A stretch of DNA of 64,000 bases from Streptococcus canis. Lineage in GTDB: Bacteria; Bacillota; Bacilli; Lactobacillales; Streptococcaceae. The position numbers and the translations under genes were made by a program. The stretch is taken from positions 2,020,745-2,084,744 of the forward strand of contig NZ_LR134293.1 of the NCBI RefSeq assembly GCF_900636575.1, read 5' to 3'. Positions within the stretch are counted from its first letter, which is position 1; each line of letters starts with the position of its first letter. This document shows, in pieces, positions 1-9,831 of the stretch. The notes below the pieces were generated by a model. It was not told where the DNA came from. It worked only from the letters and a program-made list of their open reading frames with translations, and made no database searches.

Positions 1-1
1 T

Positions 2-541
2 TCCACCACGGTTTCTGCTAAAGGCTACACTTTCCCATTGGCTGCGGGAGCCTCTAAAACAGGCGTCAGTGATGACGGTACCACCATTCAATACCTCAAA
101 CCTGATACCAGCCTTTATTTTACAAAATCTGCCTATCAAAAAGAGATGCGCCAAGAACTCAATAAATATAAAGGTAAGAAACCTGTCACCATTACCACTG
201 AAAATTATATGGAAGTGATGGAGTTAATCTATCTCTATCCTGATGAGTTTGTTGATCGTGACATTCAGTATACTGGTTTTGTTTACAATGAACCTGGACA
301 CGATAGCTACCAATTTCTTTTCCGTTTTGGCATTATTCACTGTATTGCCGATTCAGGGGTATACGGACTTCTGACCACAGGTAGTCAAACCAACTATCCT
401 AACAACACATGGCTAACGGTTAAAGGTCGCCTTCATATGGAATATGACAGCAAGTTGGAACAAAATTTACCTGTTCTTCAAATTGCCGAGGTTCATCAAG
501 TTCAAGAACCTGATAACCCTTATGTTTACCGCGTTTTTTAG
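2..541 (+). CDS. DUF1980/TIGR03943-like protein, C-terminal part
   Basis: The reading frame is open from the first bases of the window, so the 5' end lies outside; the first ATG inside (position 38) is probably internal. About 179 residues are visible. The segment YPDEFVDRDIQYTGFVY, followed by a compact beta-rich domain (RFGIIHCIADSGVYGLL, then WLTVKGRL), resembles the soluble domain of the YcgQ/TIGR03943 family, which usually pairs with a permease-like YcgR partner just upstream. The exact function of that family is not settled (linked to transport or metal homeostasis). The gene ends 10 bp before a strong bidirectional terminator. The family call rests on remembered motifs. Confidence 0.7.
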   Translation, partial: STTVSAKGYTFPLAAGASKTGVSDDGTTIQYLKPDTSLYFTKSAYQKEMRQELNKYKGKKPVTITTENYMEVMELIYLYPDEFVDRDIQYTGFVYNEPGHDSYQFLFRFGIIHCIADSGVYGLLTTGSQTNYPNNTWLTVKGRLHMEYDSKLEQNLPVLQIAEVHQVQEPDNPYVYRVF

Positions 542-550
542 ACATTAACA

Positions 551-587
551 AAAAACCAGCTGTTTTTTATCAAAACAACTGGTTTTT
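551..587. terminator. Bidirectional rho-independent terminator
   Basis: A near-perfect 16-bp stem (AAAAACCAG-c-TGTTTT paired with AAAACA-a-CTGGTTTTT) has a 5-nt loop, with A-rich and T-rich sides. It lies between two convergent genes, the partial gene ending at 541 and the glycosidase ending at 639, and can serve both strands. Confidence 0.85.
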
Positions 588-638
588 GAATTTTCTCAGT
601 TAGCATACGACCAGAGTCTCCTGTTAGGCAGAACCAAT

Positions 639-2081
<1,443 letters not shown>

Positions 2082-3944
2082 TTATAAAATTACTAACAAA
2101 GCATCCTCTTTGCTCACCATTTTGTTATCATCTTGGACAATAATCTCCAACTGCTCAGCCGAATTGGTCACGACCACAGGACTGATGAGTGAATAGCCTT
2201 TTGAAGCAATAAAATCAGTATCCATTCGTAGGAGTGCTTGACCTCGTTTCACGACATCACCAACAGACACTAACTGCTCGAAACCTTGTCCCTTTAACTC
2301 GACCGTATCAATACCAACATGAATCAAGACTTCTACACCAGCTTCATTTCTCAAAACAATAGCGTGTTTGGTAGGGAAAAATGTGATGATTTCGCCATCA
2401 AAAGGAGCATAAACTTCTCCCTGACTTGGCAAAATAGCGAAGCCTTCTCCTAATAACTTGGAAGAAAAGGTCTCATCAGGAACGGCTGCCAAAGGAAGCA
2501 TCTCACCTGTCATTGGAGCATACAGAGTTTGTTTGGTTGACAAACCACTCTTAACTTGGGAAATGTCTGCTGAACCACTTGCTTGCTCTGGGCACTCTTC
2601 ATCAATTCCCAAGAACCAAGTCAAAATGAAGGTTAATACAATCGTTGCTACGGCAGCAATCACAGCATTTCTAAAATTAGCCCCGCCTGCCGGGTTGATG
2701 TACTGTGGTAAACCGATAATAGAAGGAACGACAAAGGTATAAGAAGCAAGATTGACAAAACCAATAAAAGCTCCGACCAAACCACCTGAAATCATGGCTG
2801 CATAAAGCGGCTTTTTAAATTTCAGTGTAACACCATAAAGTGCTGGTTCCGTGATCCCCGCTAGTAAAGCTGAAATCCCCGCGGCAAGGGCAACTTGACG
2901 TGTTTGTTTTTGTTTCGCCTTGAAAGCCACTGCAATCGCTGCTGCTCCTTGAGCCAAGTTAGAAGCTAACATGGCTGGTAAAATCAAAACGTCTGGTGTC
3001 GCAACCGAAGCAGCCAAAAAGATGGGTGCAAAAGCCCAGTGCATCCCTGTCATGACAACAAGCGGCATAATCGCACCTAAAATGGCTAGGGCTAACCACG
3101 GAGCCACATGATAAATAGCAAGCATGGTATTGGATAATCCCTGACCAATAATCACACCAAGAGGACCTACAACCACTAAAGCCAAAAAGCCAGAAACCAA
3201 AATGATTACTGTTGGCTGTAAGAAGCTCTTCATCACGCTTGGCACTAAGCGATTGACCCATTTTTCAATGTATTGCATCAAGTAAACCATGATCAAAATC
3301 GGAATAACAGATGAGCCATAACTCGCCGGAGTGACTGGTGCTCCAAATAGAGCCAACGGTTTACCTTCTGCTACCATTGCGACAAAGGAAGGATGCAATA
3401 AAATCCCTGCGACCGTCGCTGCTAAAACAGGTGTCACCTTAAAGCGCGCTGCTGCTGAATAAGCAATCATCACAGGCATAAAATAATAAGCCGCATCGCC
3501 AAAGAAGTTAATAAAGGCAACAGTTTGAGAATCTGCACTCGCTAAGCCAAGCATAGGAAGCAAGATGCCCACCACTTTCAGCATTCCGCCACCAAGAAGG
3601 GCTGGAATCAGCGGTGTAATCACTCCCGCAATGGTTTCAATCAAACACTCAATAATAGTACCTTTTGCTTTTGAAGGGTGGGCTTCATCTTGATTGTCAA
3701 AATGCCCTAGGCTTAAAAAGGCTTGATAATAATTATTAACATCATTTCCCAAGATAATTTGGTACTGGCCGTTTTTGCGCATCACGCCAATCACATTTGT
3801 AATGGCTTTGACAGTCTGGTCATCTACCAGTTCATCATTTTTGAGGACGAGACGTAGACGCGTCACACAGTGCGTCACCTGTTGAATATTTTTTTCGCCG
3901 CCAACTGCCGCTAAAATAGCCTTGGCAGTTTCTTTATAAGTCAT
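2082..3944 (-). CDS. bglP: PTS beta-glucoside transporter EIIBCA
   Basis: A 620-residue three-domain permease. The EIIB domain at the N-terminus carries the phospho-accepting cysteine in QVTHCVTRLRL (about residue 26). The EIIC membrane domain (roughly 100-450) has many hydrophobic segments, including GGGMLKVVGILLPMLGL and GITEPALYGVTLK. The C-terminal EIIA domain of the glucose type carries the active histidine in VLIHVGIDTVELKG (about residue 542). It imports and phosphorylates beta-glucosides with phosphate from HPr. The EIIB domain of such permeases also phosphorylates and inactivates LicT-type antiterminators when no substrate is present. The start overlaps the end of licT by 11 bp, so the two genes are translationally coupled. 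Confidence 0.95.
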   Translation of the reverse strand: MTYKETAKAILAAVGGEKNIQQVTHCVTRLRLVLKNDELVDDQTVKAITNVIGVMRKNGQYQIILGNDVNNYYQAFLSLGHFDNQDEAHPSKAKGTIIECLIETIAGVITPLIPALLGGGMLKVVGILLPMLGLASADSQTVAFINFFGDAAYYFMPVMIAYSAAARFKVTPVLAATVAGILLHPSFVAMVAEGKPLALFGAPVTPASYGSSVIPILIMVYLMQYIEKWVNRLVPSVMKSFLQPTVIILVSGFLALVVVGPLGVIIGQGLSNTMLAIYHVAPWLALAILGAIMPLVVMTGMHWAFAPIFLAASVATPDVLILPAMLASNLAQGAAAIAVAFKAKQKQTRQVALAAGISALLAGITEPALYGVTLKFKKPLYAAMISGGLVGAFIGFVNLASYTFVVPSIIGLPQYINPAGGANFRNAVIAAVATIVLTFILTWFLGIDEECPEQASGSADISQVKSGLSTKQTLYAPMTGEMLPLAAVPDETFSSKLLGEGFAILPSQGEVYAPFDGEIITFFPTKHAIVLRNEAGVEVLIHVGIDTVELKGQGFEQLVSVGDVVKRGQALLRMDTDFIASKGYSLISPVVVTNSAEQLEIIVQDDNKMVSKEDALLVIL

Positions 3945-4788
3945 ATGAAGTCTCCTTTAAATTTTTCACTAACCGTTTCACATGTACCGTTAGGTACAAT
4001 TGTTCACTTGCATTTAGCTGGTAATGATAGTCTCGTGCCATATCCTTACCGATTTCTTTGACACATTGGTAGGCTTTAGGATATTTTGCCTTGACAACCA
4101 AGAGTAAATCCGCATCATCATCGTCGTAAGTTGTTCCTGACAAGACTCGCTGTGCAAACAGCTTGGCATGGGTCATAAAACGATAATAGTCAATCGAATC
4201 CTCGTCCAATTCTGTCTTAAAGGTCGTCTTCACTTTCTGCTCGATAGAAGACACAATTTCCGTGATTTTCTGGGGCTCATTAAATGGATTATCCAAGCCA
4301 GCGTTGACAAAATGCGTCGCAATAAAGGCCGCCTCATCAAGCGCAAGAGAAATCCCCAAATCACGCCCAATCAGCTCGAGCGCCTTGACCCCAATCGCAT
4401 ATTCATCCGGATAATACCGCTGAATTTCCCACCTCAAGGGATTTTGAATCAGCATCCCTTGCTCGTGCCGTTCGATGGCAGAATGGATATGATCCGTCAA
4501 ATTGATATAGAGAATCTCATCCAGCGTCTTCCCTAGCTTGATTTTCCCTAAATTGATAATCCTTTCCGAACACGCCACAACCTCTGGCGGAACCGTAATA
4601 AACAATTCCGTAAATCGGTTCATATTCTCGCTGTTTTTTAAAACAAATGATGTTTCAATAGCGTTGACATCAATACTATCTCCAACTTTTTTCTTAAATG
4701 CGATACCTTTTCCCATCAACAAAATGTCTAGACCCTGATGGTTGGTCGAAATGGCCGCATTATGGTTTAAAACGCGTTTAATAATCAT
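3934..4788 (-). CDS. licT: BglG/LicT family transcription antiterminator
   Basis: A 284-residue protein with the standard layout: an N-terminal RNA-binding CAT domain (residues 1-55; MIIKRVLNHNAAIS, then LLMGKGIAFKKK) followed by two PRD domains with phosphorylatable histidines (NLTDHIHSAIERH and THFVNAG in PRD1; MTHAKLFAQRVL and LTVHVKRL in PRD2). It binds the RAT in nascent leader RNA as a dimer and prevents the overlapping terminator from forming, so it controls its own operon. Both the RAT and the terminator are readable upstream. Activity should be inhibited by BglP-dependent phosphorylation and promoted by HPr. Length and order match the family. Confidence 0.95.
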   Translation of the reverse strand: MIIKRVLNHNAAISTNHQGLDILLMGKGIAFKKKVGDSIDVNAIETSFVLKNSENMNRFTELFITVPPEVVACSERIINLGKIKLGKTLDEILYINLTDHIHSAIERHEQGMLIQNPLRWEIQRYYPDEYAIGVKALELIGRDLGISLALDEAAFIATHFVNAGLDNPFNEPQKITEIVSSIEQKVKTTFKTELDEDSIDYYRFMTHAKLFAQRVLSGTTYDDDDADLLLVVKAKYPKAYQCVKEIGKDMARDYHYQLNASEQLYLTVHVKRLVKNLKETSYDL

Positions 4789-4817
4789 AAAAGTCCTAGT
4801 CCTTTAGTATCACAATA

Positions 4818-4866
4818 AAAAACGACCCATCCAAAAGCCGCCCAAAAAGCACTTTTCGAATAGGTC
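4818..4866 (-). terminator. LicT-controlled leader terminator
   Basis: On the minus strand the leader RNA folds into a long stem (GACCTATTCGAAAAG against CTTTTGGATGGGTC, with G-U pairs and one bulge) followed by a T-run (GTTTTTTATT). Its 5' arm overlaps the 3' end of the RAT, the arrangement that makes the two structures mutually exclusive. Confidence 0.8.
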
Positions 4867-4893
4867 CCTGCTCACAAAGTTGTGATAACATCC
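4862..4893 (-). promoter_or_regulatory. RAT antiterminator (LicT binding site)
   Basis: On the minus strand the leader reads GGATGTTATCACAACT and then TTGTGAGCAGGGACCT. This matches the ribonucleic antiterminator pattern (GGATTGTTACTG ... GGCAGGCAAACC), with short asymmetric stems and the conserved GGAT/GCAGG-type loops. It lies upstream of licT and overlaps the terminator arm. Confidence 0.78.
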
Positions 4894-4946
4894 TTTAATA
4901 TTCTGATTGTTATGTCTCTAGCCTGCTTACCCAAAGTAATCACATC

Positions 4947-4960
4947 TGAGAACGCTTTAA
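4947..4960 (-). promoter_or_regulatory. cre site (CcpA operator)
   Basis: TTAAAGCGTTCTCA on the minus strand matches the catabolite-responsive consensus TGWAANCGNTNWCA at 13 of 14 positions. It lies just downstream of the -10 box of the licT promoter, the usual position for carbon catabolite repression. A second, weaker cre-like sequence (TGAAAACGCTTGAC) overlaps the -35 box. Confidence 0.75.
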
Positions 4961-4988
4961 TTTTATCATCTCCTTCATTTCCTGTCAA
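4960..4988 (-). promoter_or_regulatory. Promoter of licT-bglP operon
   Basis: Minus strand TTGACA (4988-4983), 17 bp, TAAAAT (4965-4960). The -35 is perfect and the spacing ideal. It drives a leader of about 170 nt containing the RAT and terminator. Confidence 0.78.
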
Positions 4989-5060
4989 GCGTTTTCAAAA
5001 AATTCTCTGAAAGGAGACCTCTTTCCAATCTTATCTCTTCCTTTTACCAAAAGAGACTTT

Positions 5061-5089
5061 CTGACAAGTTTAAGATTCTATGGTACAAT
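5061..5089 (+). promoter_or_regulatory. Promoter of MFS gene
   Basis: CTGACA (5061-5066), 17 bp, TACAAT (5084-5089), followed about 20 bp on by an AAAGGAG ribosome site before the ATG at 5117. The 328-bp gap between licT and this gene is fully accounted for by the licT leader and this promoter. Confidence 0.65.
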
Positions 5090-5116
5090 AACAAACGATT
5101 AGATAAAGGAGTTATC

Positions 5117-6484
5117 ATGTCAAATCATCATCAAACAGTTTCAAAACAAACGATTATGGCCATTGTTGCCATAGCACTCATTGGTTTTTCAGGCATTTTA
5201 TCTGAAACCAGCATGAATGTTACCTTCCCAACCCTGATGTCAGTCTATCAGTTACCCTTAAATAGCTTGCAATGGATGACGACTATTTATTTACTAGCAG
5301 TGGCGATTATGATGACCACTTCGGCTACCCTCAAGAAAAATGTGCGGGAAAGACCCCTCTTTTTTATGGCCACAGGTCTCTTTACCTTTGGAACCATCTT
5401 GGCCGTGCTGACCCAGTCCTTTGCAATCATGTTGTTAGCCCGCATTTTTCAAGGCATTGGGACTGGTATGATTATGCCACAAATGTTTAACATCATCCTT
5501 GAGCGAGTCCCTATGCACAAGATTGGATTTTTCATGGGGTTTGGCGGATTAATTATTAGTCTGGCACCTGCCTTTGGACCTACTTATGGCGGCTTTATGA
5601 TTAGTCATTTTAGCTGGCAATGGATTTTCATCGGTATTTTACCAGTGCCGTTAATAGCTAGTATCCTTGCTTACCTTTACCTTGAAGATTCACCAGCAGG
5701 TGATAAGGTTCCCTTTGATTGGCTTGCTTTTATGGCATTGTCTGTTAGCTTGACATCTGCTTTACTGACCATTACTAGCCTCGAAAGCGGACATATCAAT
5801 TGGCTTTATCTGGGACTATTTCTCATTAGCCTAATCATCTTCCTCTACAAGAATCTCACAGCCAAGCAACCCTTTCTTGATATTCGGATTCTCAAAATTC
5901 CCTCTCTGACCTTTGGTTTAATTCCCTTTTTCGTCTTTCAGCTGATTAATTTAGGCATTAATTTTCTAACACCCAACTTTATTGTGATAGAAAAGATTGC
6001 TAACAGTTCTCAAGCTGGTATGGTACTCCTACCTGGCACCTTACTCGGAGCTCTGCTGGCACCTGCTTTTGGCAAGCTTTATGATCAAAAAGGAGCCAGA
6101 TTATCCCTTTATTTAGGCAACGCTCTTTTTAGCCTGTCTCTACTGATAATGACCTTACAGACCAAACACTTCATGCTTGGAGCCTTCACCTTCTTGTATA
6201 TCCTCTTTACTTTCGGGCGAAACATGGGCTTTAATAATAGCCTAGCCACAGCTATTAGAGAATTGCCTGCCGAGAAAAATGCCGATGCCACGGCCATTTT
6301 TCAGATGATGCAGCAATTTGCTGGCGCTCTAGGAACGGCTTTAGCATCGCTGATAGCTAATAGTCAACCAGAATTCACAAGCGGTGTACAGTCTGTCTAT
6401 CTTCTTTTTACTAATTTTGCTCTGTTTAATTTTATCTTTTTCTTTGCTATGTTTTACCATTTAGGGAAAAAAGGATTAGCCTAA
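5117..6484 (+). CDS. MFS drug:H+ antiporter, DHA2-type
   Basis: A 455-residue integral membrane protein with roughly 12-14 hydrophobic segments along its length. It has the early MFS signature SETSMNVTFPTLMSVYQLPLNSLQWMTTIYLLAVAIMMTTSATL and the RIFQGIGTGMIMPQMFNIILERVP segment typical of the DHA2 (QacA/EmrB) group. It is expected to export small molecules from the cytoplasm using the proton gradient; the substrate is unknown. It stands alone with its own promoter and ends before a bidirectional terminator shared with ftsY. No sign of truncation. Confidence 0.88.
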   Translation: MSNHHQTVSKQTIMAIVAIALIGFSGILSETSMNVTFPTLMSVYQLPLNSLQWMTTIYLLAVAIMMTTSATLKKNVRERPLFFMATGLFTFGTILAVLTQSFAIMLLARIFQGIGTGMIMPQMFNIILERVPMHKIGFFMGFGGLIISLAPAFGPTYGGFMISHFSWQWIFIGILPVPLIASILAYLYLEDSPAGDKVPFDWLAFMALSVSLTSALLTITSLESGHINWLYLGLFLISLIIFLYKNLTAKQPFLDIRILKIPSLTFGLIPFFVFQLINLGINFLTPNFIVIEKIANSSQAGMVLLPGTLLGALLAPAFGKLYDQKGARLSLYLGNALFSLSLLIMTLQTKHFMLGAFTFLYILFTFGRNMGFNNSLATAIRELPAEKNADATAIFQMMQQFAGALGTALASLIANSQPEFTSGVQSVYLLFTNFALFNFIFFFAMFYHLGKKGLA

Positions 6485-6495
6485 AATAACATACC

Positions 6496-6533
6496 AAAAA
6501 CCAGACTCGTTCAATAAAACAAGACTGGTTTTT
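6496..6533. terminator. Bidirectional terminator between MFS gene and ftsY
   Basis: AAAAACCAG and CTGGTTTTT arms (9-bp stem) are separated by a 20-nt loop, with T/A runs on either side. It serves the converging MFS (+) and ftsY (-) transcripts. Confidence 0.75.
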
Positions 6534-6537
6534 ACTG

Positions 6538-8073
6538 TTATAAGATACCTTCCAAAAGGCCTTTCATAAAGTCTTCTGAATGGAATTCTCCAATATCATC
6601 AATTTTTTCACCAAATCCGATGAACTTCACTGGGATGTCTAATTCTTGACGGATAGCCAAGACCACACCACCTTTGGCAGTCCCATCAATTTTCGTTAAA
6701 ATCAAACCTGTCAATGGTGTTATTTTTGAAAATTCCTTGGCCTGGCTAAGCGCATTTTGACCTGTTGAAGCATCTAAAGCCAAGAGCGTTTCATGGGGGG
6801 CATCGGGCAACACACGCTTAATGATACGACCCATTTTTTCCAGCTCTGCCATAAGATTTTCTTTGTTTTGCAGACGACCAGCCGTATCAATCAGAAGAAT
6901 ATCTGCACCTTCTGCCACAGCTTTTTCCACACCGTCAAAAACAACGGACGCTGGGTCAGCCTTTTCAGGACCCGTAATCACTGGCACATCTACTCGACGA
7001 CCCCATTCTACTAGCTGAGCAACAGCGCCGGCACGGAAGGTATCAGCTGCCACTAGCATGACTTTTTTTCCTTCTTGTTTGTAGCGGTAAGCAAGCTTCC
7101 CAATCGAAGTCGTTTTACCAACCCCGTTAACCCCTACAAACAACATAACGGTCAAGCCATCTTGATAATTAATGGCTTCATTATAACACCCGTCTTTTTC
7201 ATAGATGTCCACCAATCTTTCCACAATCACGCGTTTTAAGGCATCTGGTTTTTTAGCATTCTCAAGTTTGGCTTCATAACGCAATTGCTCAGTCAGAGCT
7301 GTTGCCACATGTACACCGACATCTGATAGGATCAACATTTCTTCTAGGTCTTCAAAGAACTCTTCATCCACCCGCCTGAAATTGGCAAAAAAACTGTTTA
7401 GGCGAGCTGACAAGCCTGTCCGTGTTTTTTTTAGGCTACGATTGTATTTTTCTTGTTCTGTCTCAGGAGTGGTAACTTGGGTTGCCTTATCTTGAGGAGC
7501 TTCTGCTGGGGCAAATTCCTGCTTTTCCTGTGAGGCTTCTTCGGGCATTAGTGGCACTGTTGCCGCTGCTTCTTGAAGATTTTTTTCAAGGGCAGTCTTG
7601 CGACGATAGTAGTCTTCCATAACGTGTTGGCTACTGGATTGCTCTTCTGAAGTGTCTGCTGCTGTTTCCTTCGTCGAATCATTTGAGGCATCATCTTGTG
7701 CTGGTGTCGTTGGAAACTGTTCCACAACTGGCTGGTCCCTAACGTCTTTGGTCTCTGATGCAGTCGTTTGGCTCAGTTCACTTATATTAAGTTCTTCTTT
7801 TTCATCAGCAGCAACTAAAAAATCGTCACTACTATCAACCATCTCTTCCTCAACATGTGCATCTACTGAAGCTGTTTTGAAATCATTTTCCACCGAACCG
7901 ACATCCTCCCAAGAAACGACTTCTTGTTGAACCATCTCAATCTTGTCTTGCTCATTGGTTTTCTCTGACAGCCCGTCTTCTCCAACTAGTTTTTCTAAAA
8001 GGTCTTTTTCTACTTTGTCTTCAACAACTTTAGAGGTTTCTTTTTTCCCAAATAAACGATCAAATAATCCCAT
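6538..8073 (-). CDS. ftsY: Signal recognition particle receptor FtsY
   Basis: A 511-residue SRP receptor GTPase. Residues 1-210 are a long acidic, low-complexity A domain (many E, D, S, T) that mediates membrane association. The NG domain follows, with the P-loop GVNGVGKTTSIGKLA, the DTFRAGA motif, the DTAGR switch and the TKIDGTAKGG closing motif. It binds the Ffh-SRP-ribosome complex and hands nascent membrane proteins to SecYEG. It abuts the upstream HAD gene with a 1-bp overlap, so the two are probably co-transcribed. The long acidic domain is normal for streptococci. Confidence 0.97.
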   Translation of the reverse strand: MGLFDRLFGKKETSKVVEDKVEKDLLEKLVGEDGLSEKTNEQDKIEMVQQEVVSWEDVGSVENDFKTASVDAHVEEEMVDSSDDFLVAADEKEELNISELSQTTASETKDVRDQPVVEQFPTTPAQDDASNDSTKETAADTSEEQSSSQHVMEDYYRRKTALEKNLQEAAATVPLMPEEASQEKQEFAPAEAPQDKATQVTTPETEQEKYNRSLKKTRTGLSARLNSFFANFRRVDEEFFEDLEEMLILSDVGVHVATALTEQLRYEAKLENAKKPDALKRVIVERLVDIYEKDGCYNEAINYQDGLTVMLFVGVNGVGKTTSIGKLAYRYKQEGKKVMLVAADTFRAGAVAQLVEWGRRVDVPVITGPEKADPASVVFDGVEKAVAEGADILLIDTAGRLQNKENLMAELEKMGRIIKRVLPDAPHETLLALDASTGQNALSQAKEFSKITPLTGLILTKIDGTAKGGVVLAIRQELDIPVKFIGFGEKIDDIGEFHSEDFMKGLLEGIL

Positions 8074-8897
8074 TAGCTCTCCTCATCTAAAATAAATCTC
8101 TTCACAGCTTCTGCAACTCCAGACTCGTCATTGGTCAAGGTGGTCACAGCATTGGCAATGGCTTTAGCTCCTGCGACACCATTAGCCATAGCTACTCCAA
8201 GTCCTGCCCATTCCAGCATGGTAAAGTCGTTAGCTTCATCTCCCATAGCCATGACATGTCTAGCTTCAAGACCAAGATGTTGGCAGAGCAAGTTTAATCC
8301 AAAAGCCTTATCAATGCCTTTTGGCATGATTTCAAAAATAATATCCCGTGATTTAAAGGTCTCAAACTCTTCAAATAAACTTGGGGATAGCTTCGCAATC
8401 TGCTGGTCCAAAAAGTCCGGATCGGTTACTGTCACAATTTTGTTATAGGTAATGTCTTTTGGTAGTTCAGCTAAGGAGGCCACCTCGATAAAGGTCAACA
8501 GCGGGTTGGCTAGGTGGTATTGCGAATGCCTGCCGTCCTTACTTGGAATGCTATACACATTGCCATCACTGATAATATCTGTTGGTAAGCCAACCGCCTC
8601 TAAGGCTTGTTGAATCTGGCGAACCTGGTCAAAACTGAGAGAACTCTTGTCCAAAATGTCTCCTGTATTTCGCTGGACCAAGCCACCATTAAAGGTAATA
8701 CTATAGTCATCATGGTCAAGCAAGTCCAACTCTTCTAACAGATTGCCAATAGCCTTTAGAGGACGACCTGTTGTAATAACCACCTTAACCCCTTTTTCTC
8801 TAGCAGCTGCCAAGGCTTTTTTATTAGCATCTGTGACAACTTTTTCAGTGTTGTAGAGGGTGCCATCTAAATCAAGCGCCAAAATTCTAATATCCAT
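8073..8897 (-). CDS. Cof-type HAD-IIB family hydrolase
   Basis: 274 residues with HAD motif I (LALDLDGTLYNTEK), motif II (VITTGRPL) and motif IV (AMGDEANDFTMLEWAG), plus a type IIB cap between them. Such enzymes dephosphorylate small sugar phosphates or flavin and pyridoxal phosphates in the cytoplasm; the substrate is unknown. It is adjacent to a second HAD gene and to ftsY in one minus-strand operon, an arrangement common in streptococci next to smc. The smc gene is not in the window because a mobile element occupies that side. Confidence 0.92.
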   Translation of the reverse strand: MDIRILALDLDGTLYNTEKVVTDANKKALAAAREKGVKVVITTGRPLKAIGNLLEELDLLDHDDYSITFNGGLVQRNTGDILDKSSLSFDQVRQIQQALEAVGLPTDIISDGNVYSIPSKDGRHSQYHLANPLLTFIEVASLAELPKDITYNKIVTVTDPDFLDQQIAKLSPSLFEEFETFKSRDIIFEIMPKGIDKAFGLNLLCQHLGLEARHVMAMGDEANDFTMLEWAGLGVAMANGVAGAKAIANAVTTLTNDESGVAEAVKRFILDEES

Positions 8898-8900
8898 TAA

Positions 8901-9698
8901 TTATACTAGTCCTTCTAAATACGTTAATACTGCTCCGTCATTACAATGACCAATAACCTGATCTGAAATTGCTTTGATTTCAGGTCTTGCATTTTCCGTT
9001 GCGATAGCTTTTCCAGCAAACTCCAACATCTGGTAATCGTTAAAATTGTCCCCAAAAGCAATCGTTTCTACTGGTTTAATGCCCAAAGCCTGACAAAGGT
9101 GAGCCATCCCAAAGCCCTTATTGACCTCTTTTAAAATAATATCGATGGAATCAAAGCCGGTGGTCACTGCAGTGGCATAAGGGAGGGCCTGGTTCAGCCA
9201 ATCGCTTCCTTCTAAGACCGTATCGCCAGTGAAGTTGGTAGAGACTTTGAAAATGACATCATTTTCCATAGCTTCAAAACCATCAATCACCTGAACATTA
9301 GCATAGTAATGTTTTGTTTTTTGAATGTACTCTTCTGTCGCACCTTTTAAAACATAAGCTGCCTTTTGCCCCGAAAAAACCATACCTGATTCTACGTAGT
9401 GAGGATTAGCTAAGACCTTTTCTGCAACTTCGATGTACTGCTCTTTGGTCATCACATCTGCAAATAGAATCTCACCACGGCATTGAACCACAGAGCCATT
9501 TTCTGCAATAATAGCAATTTGCTCTAAAAAGGGTTCAAAAAGCTGGGCAATAGCTAAGAGCGAACGGCCACTCGAAACCGTAAATAAAATGCCTTTTTCG
9601 GCTAACTTTGGCAAGAGCGCAGCTAATTGCCCTTGATTATAAGTACCATCTTCAGCTAGGAAGGTACCATCCATATCTGTCGCTATCAATTTAATCAT
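8901..9698 (-). CDS. Cof-type HAD-IIB family hydrolase (second copy)
   Basis: 265 residues from the ATG at 9698 (MIKLIATDMDGTFL). Motif I is ATDMDGTFL, motif II VSSGRSL and motif IV AFGDNFNDYQML. The frame stays open upstream to 9983, but that extension overlaps the recombinase gene antisense to its meaning and has no HAD similarity, so 9698 is the better start. It is a cytoplasmic small-molecule phosphatase of unknown substrate. The prophage joins the chromosome within about 130 bp of its start, so its native promoter may have been replaced; a TATAAT-like -10 sits at about 9780. Confidence 0.9.
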   Translation of the reverse strand: MIKLIATDMDGTFLAEDGTYNQGQLAALLPKLAEKGILFTVSSGRSLLAIAQLFEPFLEQIAIIAENGSVVQCRGEILFADVMTKEQYIEVAEKVLANPHYVESGMVFSGQKAAYVLKGATEEYIQKTKHYYANVQVIDGFEAMENDVIFKVSTNFTGDTVLEGSDWLNQALPYATAVTTGFDSIDIILKEVNKGFGMAHLCQALGIKPVETIAFGDNFNDYQMLEFAGKAIATENARPEIKAISDQVIGHCNDGAVLTYLEGLV

Positions 9699-9795
9699 AC
9701 AATCTAACCTTTTCCCTTTCAAGGGGGTGCAAAACCCGAGTGGGGTGTGCATCTCAAATCCTAATATAACTCCTTCTATTATAACACAGAAACAC

Positions 9796-9830
9796 CAAAA
9801 AAAGACGTGCCGAATTGACACATCTTGTCT
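9796..9830 (-). terminator. Terminator of recombinase operon
   Basis: Minus strand AGAC-aagat-GTG, then a loop, then CACGTCT followed by T7. The stem is bulged but GC-rich at the loop end, and it begins directly after the stop of the last recombinase gene. It also marks the left edge of recognisable prophage DNA. Confidence 0.55.
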
Positions 9831-9831
9831 T

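Noticed and set aside
9699-9831. attL core of the prophage
   Set aside because: Serine recombinase cores are only a few base pairs and the right junction cannot be located, so no direct repeat could be supported.
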